From positions 1 to 33,553 of the forward strand of contig JAFTZC010000031.1 of the NCBI GenBank assembly GCA_017461065.1: a stretch of DNA of 33,553 bases. The letters run 5' to 3'. The DNA comes from Clostridia bacterium. Lineage in GTDB: Bacteria > Bacillota > Clostridia > Christensenellales > DTU072. Shown here in pieces: positions 31,506-33,553 of this stretch (position 1 is the first letter of the stretch; every line of letters starts with the position of its first letter). The notes under the pieces were generated by a model. That model was not told the origin of the DNA and did not search any database. It saw only the letters and a list, made by a program, of their open reading frames with translations. Made by a program: the position numbers and the translations under genes.

Positions 31506-32225
31506 TTAATTTTCCTCTGTTTTTATACCCTTCCATAGCCAAATTGCATAGCCCACCGAAACTACAGTTAGTACTACTGCCGTTATGATATTTAGGCTTA
31601 GCGAGCTTTCGGCTGAAAACGCACTCGTTGCGTTAATAAGGCTATGGGCTATAATGCAAGGCCACAACGTACTGGACTTATAGAATATGATAGTAAACGC
31701 AAAGCCCCCTGCGATTGCATAGCATATTTGAAGGAGCGTAGGTACCAATTCTGCGCCACTAACAAGATTTATCACGTGTCCGATACCAAAGGTAACGCTC
31801 GATATGATAATTGCGCTTTTGAGATTGTTCTTTTCAAGGGCTTTGAATAGGAAACCACGGAAAACGATTTCTTCCATAAAGCCTACGCCTATCATCGATA
31901 TAACGAAAAGCACCGTTTCCAAAGGGTTGTAATTGAGAGCCACTCCACCCCAAAAGTTGACGGATACCATAAGCGCAAGTGGGATAAAGAATAGATACTT
32001 TAGTGGATTGATATCCCCTTTGCATAGCCCGTATTTTTCGCTTAGTCCTTTCTTTTTTATCCACACCGATAAAATTAGCGTTATTATAACGGCCACGGGC
32101 GCCGTGATAACCTTAGCTATGCCGATAAGGTCGGATAACATATCGCCTACGCTCATTGCAACGACATATATCACTATCCATATTATGGCAAAGGTTAGCT
32201 CGTTTTTTTGATAAAGTTTATCCAT
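31506..32225 (-). CDS. CPBP-family intramembrane metalloprotease
   Basis: 239-residue polytopic protein with the CAAX-protease/bacteriocin-processing (ABI) motifs: EEIVFRG (EExxxR), FGIGH (FxxxH) and IAHSLINA (HxxxN), which form the metal site inside the membrane. About six to seven helices. Members process prenylated proteins or peptides or give bacteriocin self-immunity; the target is unknown here. The Shine-Dalgarno is weak (AAGAAG). It lies 15 bases after the GH4 gene. Confidence 0.88.
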   Translation of the reverse strand: MDKLYQKNELTFAIIWIVIYVVAMSVGDMLSDLIGIAKVITAPVAVIITLILSVWIKKKGLSEKYGLCKGDINPLKYLFFIPLALMVSVNFWGGVALNYNPLETVLFVISMIGVGFMEEIVFRGFLFKALEKNNLKSAIIISSVTFGIGHVINLVSGAELVPTLLQICYAIAGGFAFTIIFYKSSTLWPCIIAHSLINATSAFSAESSLSLNIITAVVLTVVSVGYAIWLWKGIKTEEN

Positions 32226-32240
32226 TTGGTCTTCTTTTTC

Positions 32241-33551
32241 TTAGTGGAACTTTGGTAGCCAATCGCCGTGAGCTTTGATTAAATCGTCGCAAAGTGACTT
32301 GATTTTGTCAAGTGAAAGCTGGTCGCGAGTATGTGGGTCAAGGTATGCAGCCATATAAATATACTTCTTTTCCAAAGTTTCAGCTGCCTTGAGCACCATA
32401 TCGTGTACTGCGATGTGTGTCATATTTAGCGCTGCAAGTTGTTCGGGCAAAGCCCCTACTTCCATTGGGTTAAGGCCGTTTCTATCAATAATAATTGGTA
32501 CTTCTACGCAAGCAGTGTCGGGCAAGTTTGAAATCCAGCCTTCGTTTTGGACGTTGCCGTAGATTTTGAATGGCTCACCCGTTTCGCACGCTTCGATTAT
32601 GCGTGAACCGTATTCGTTACTGCGCTCGTGGGTTACGTTGCCGTCAGCCATAATCTCGTTACGAAGCTTCTTCCAGCGTCTGATTTGACGTCTGCAACGT
32701 CTTGGATACTCGTCAAGTGGCACGAAATACTTGAGCAAAAGATGTGGATACTTGGATTTTATGAAGTATGGATGGTATTCGGCAGTGTGCTCGCTACTTT
32801 CGGTGTTATAGTAACCAAAGCGATTCATAATTTCAAGCCTAACCCTATCGTTAATGGGCCTAACTTCGTTGAATCTCTTTTTGAATAGCGGGTATAAATC
32901 GTTGCCCTCTTTGTCGGTGAGTGTCAAAAGCCAGCACATATGATTGATGCCACCCAAAGTATATTGGGCGTCGTTTAGCTTTTCTTCTTTGAGCTTTCCG
33001 TTTATCCAACTAACCACCACTTGACAGGAGTGACATAGCCCCACCGTCTTGATTTTGGTGTTGCGTTGCATATATCCCGAAAGAATACTCATAGGGTTGG
33101 TATAGTTAAGGAGTAGCGCATCGGGACAAACCCTTTCCATAACGTCAGCGTAAGCCTTCATTACGGGGATGGTGCGTAGCGCTCTAAAAATATCACCAAT
33201 GCCAATGGTATCGCCTATCGTTTGTTGGAGTCCGTACTTCTTTGGGATTTTGAAGTCAGTTACGGTACAAGGCTTATATCCACCAACTTGAATGGCGTTT
33301 ATAACGTACTTGGCATCTCTAAAGGCCTCTTCCGTTTGTTTTTCGTCGGTAGAAAGATACTTATTAACCGTAACTGCAGGTTTATACTTATCACGCAAAG
33401 CACAAATTAGCGCATACGATTCTTCCAATCTTTCAGCATCGATATCGAGAAGTGCAATTTCAAACTCCGGCAAATTTTCTGCGAGCAAGCAATCCCCTAA
33501 CACGTTCTTACAAAAGACGGTACTACCCGCCCCGATAAAAGTAATCTTCAT
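32241..33551 (-). CDS. GH4-family NAD-dependent glycosidase (alpha-galactosidase/glucosidase type)
   Basis: 436-residue cytoplasmic glycosidase that works by NAD+ and a divalent metal through redox-elimination. N-terminal Rossmann fold GAGST (residues 7-11), NYTNPM (149-154), metal-binding Cys173-His174 in GLCHSCQ, and H204 in GINHMCW; SSEHTAEYHPYF follows. The CHS type suggests a non-phosphorylated alpha-galactoside, alpha-glucoside or uronide rather than a 6-phospho sugar; the exact substrate is open. The ATG lies 3 bases from the window edge, so its ribosome binding site and upstream neighbour are not visible. First visible gene of the GH4-CPBP-DUF1349 run. Confidence 0.9.
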   Translation of the reverse strand: MKITFIGAGSTVFCKNVLGDCLLAENLPEFEIALLDIDAERLEESYALICALRDKYKPAVTVNKYLSTDEKQTEEAFRDAKYVINAIQVGGYKPCTVTDFKIPKKYGLQQTIGDTIGIGDIFRALRTIPVMKAYADVMERVCPDALLLNYTNPMSILSGYMQRNTKIKTVGLCHSCQVVVSWINGKLKEEKLNDAQYTLGGINHMCWLLTLTDKEGNDLYPLFKKRFNEVRPINDRVRLEIMNRFGYYNTESSEHTAEYHPYFIKSKYPHLLLKYFVPLDEYPRRCRRQIRRWKKLRNEIMADGNVTHERSNEYGSRIIEACETGEPFKIYGNVQNEGWISNLPDTACVEVPIIIDRNGLNPMEVGALPEQLAALNMTHIAVHDMVLKAAETLEKKYIYMAAYLDPHTRDQLSLDKIKSLCDDLIKAHGDWLPKFH

Positions 33552-33553
33552 AC

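Overview
The window reads as chromosome of a low-GC, Gram-positive, Clostridia-like bacterium, probably an uncultured gut or anaerobe lineage. Supporting marks are DUF4364 and DUF6512 family proteins, a CdaA-type diadenylate cyclase, a YerC/TrpR-like regulator heading the histidine operon, HrcA-type CIRCE operators, a GPH sugar symporter, a GH4 glycosidase, a ferredoxin-type aldo/keto reductase, sigma-A promoters (TTGACA/TATAAT, 17-bp spacers) and AGGAGG-like ribosome binding sites. No rRNA, tRNA, CRISPR array, transposase or integrase was seen. Genes are densely packed and no gene-free stretch exceeds about 300 bases.

Layout. 1-1480: 3' part of an M20 peptidase and a DUF4364 gene, both on +. 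1490-6700: a minus-strand operon holA - membrane protein - cdaA - DUF1015 - aspartate kinase (DNA replication, c-di-AMP synthesis, aspartate-family amino acids). 6700-9610: minus-strand HAD phosphatase - PHP phosphoesterase - short ComEC. 9670-10280: heat-shock hsp20 behind two overlapping CIRCE operators. 10310-13640: an exonuclease, a GPH symporter and a DUF6512 membrane protein (minus). 13660-14690: asparaginase-like gene (+). 14690-23410: aldo/keto reductase and a complete, overlapping histidine operon yerC-hisZG-hisD-hisC-hisB-hisH-hisA-hisF-hisIE (minus), in which HisZ and HisG are one fused polypeptide. 23430-24520: a small AT-rich cassette (divergent XRE regulator and membrane protein) flanked by near-identical terminator-like direct repeats. 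24530-28720: envelope and surface genes (SGNH hydrolase, NlpC/P60 lipoprotein, von Willebrand lipoprotein, small proteins). 28720-33553: a MATE transporter fused to a cytidylate-kinase-like domain, then DUF1349, CPBP protease and GH4 glycosidase (minus).

The most notable signals are these. (1) Five transcription units start with a -10 box exactly 6 bases before the ATG and no Shine-Dalgarno, i.e. probable leaderless mRNAs. (2) There is a HisZ-HisG fusion behind a nested palindromic operator. (3) The XRE/membrane-protein cassette has a matching palindrome in each divergent promoter region and duplicated flanks that suggest precise insertion into a terminator; it is the best candidate for an undescribed system. 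(4) There is a MATE-kinase fusion with a structured leader. (5) A 37-residue protein has its start codon and ribosome binding site folded into a hairpin. (6) A 41-base element is repeated upstream of two separate envelope-gene promoters.

All functional calls rest on motif recognition by eye; no database search was possible.
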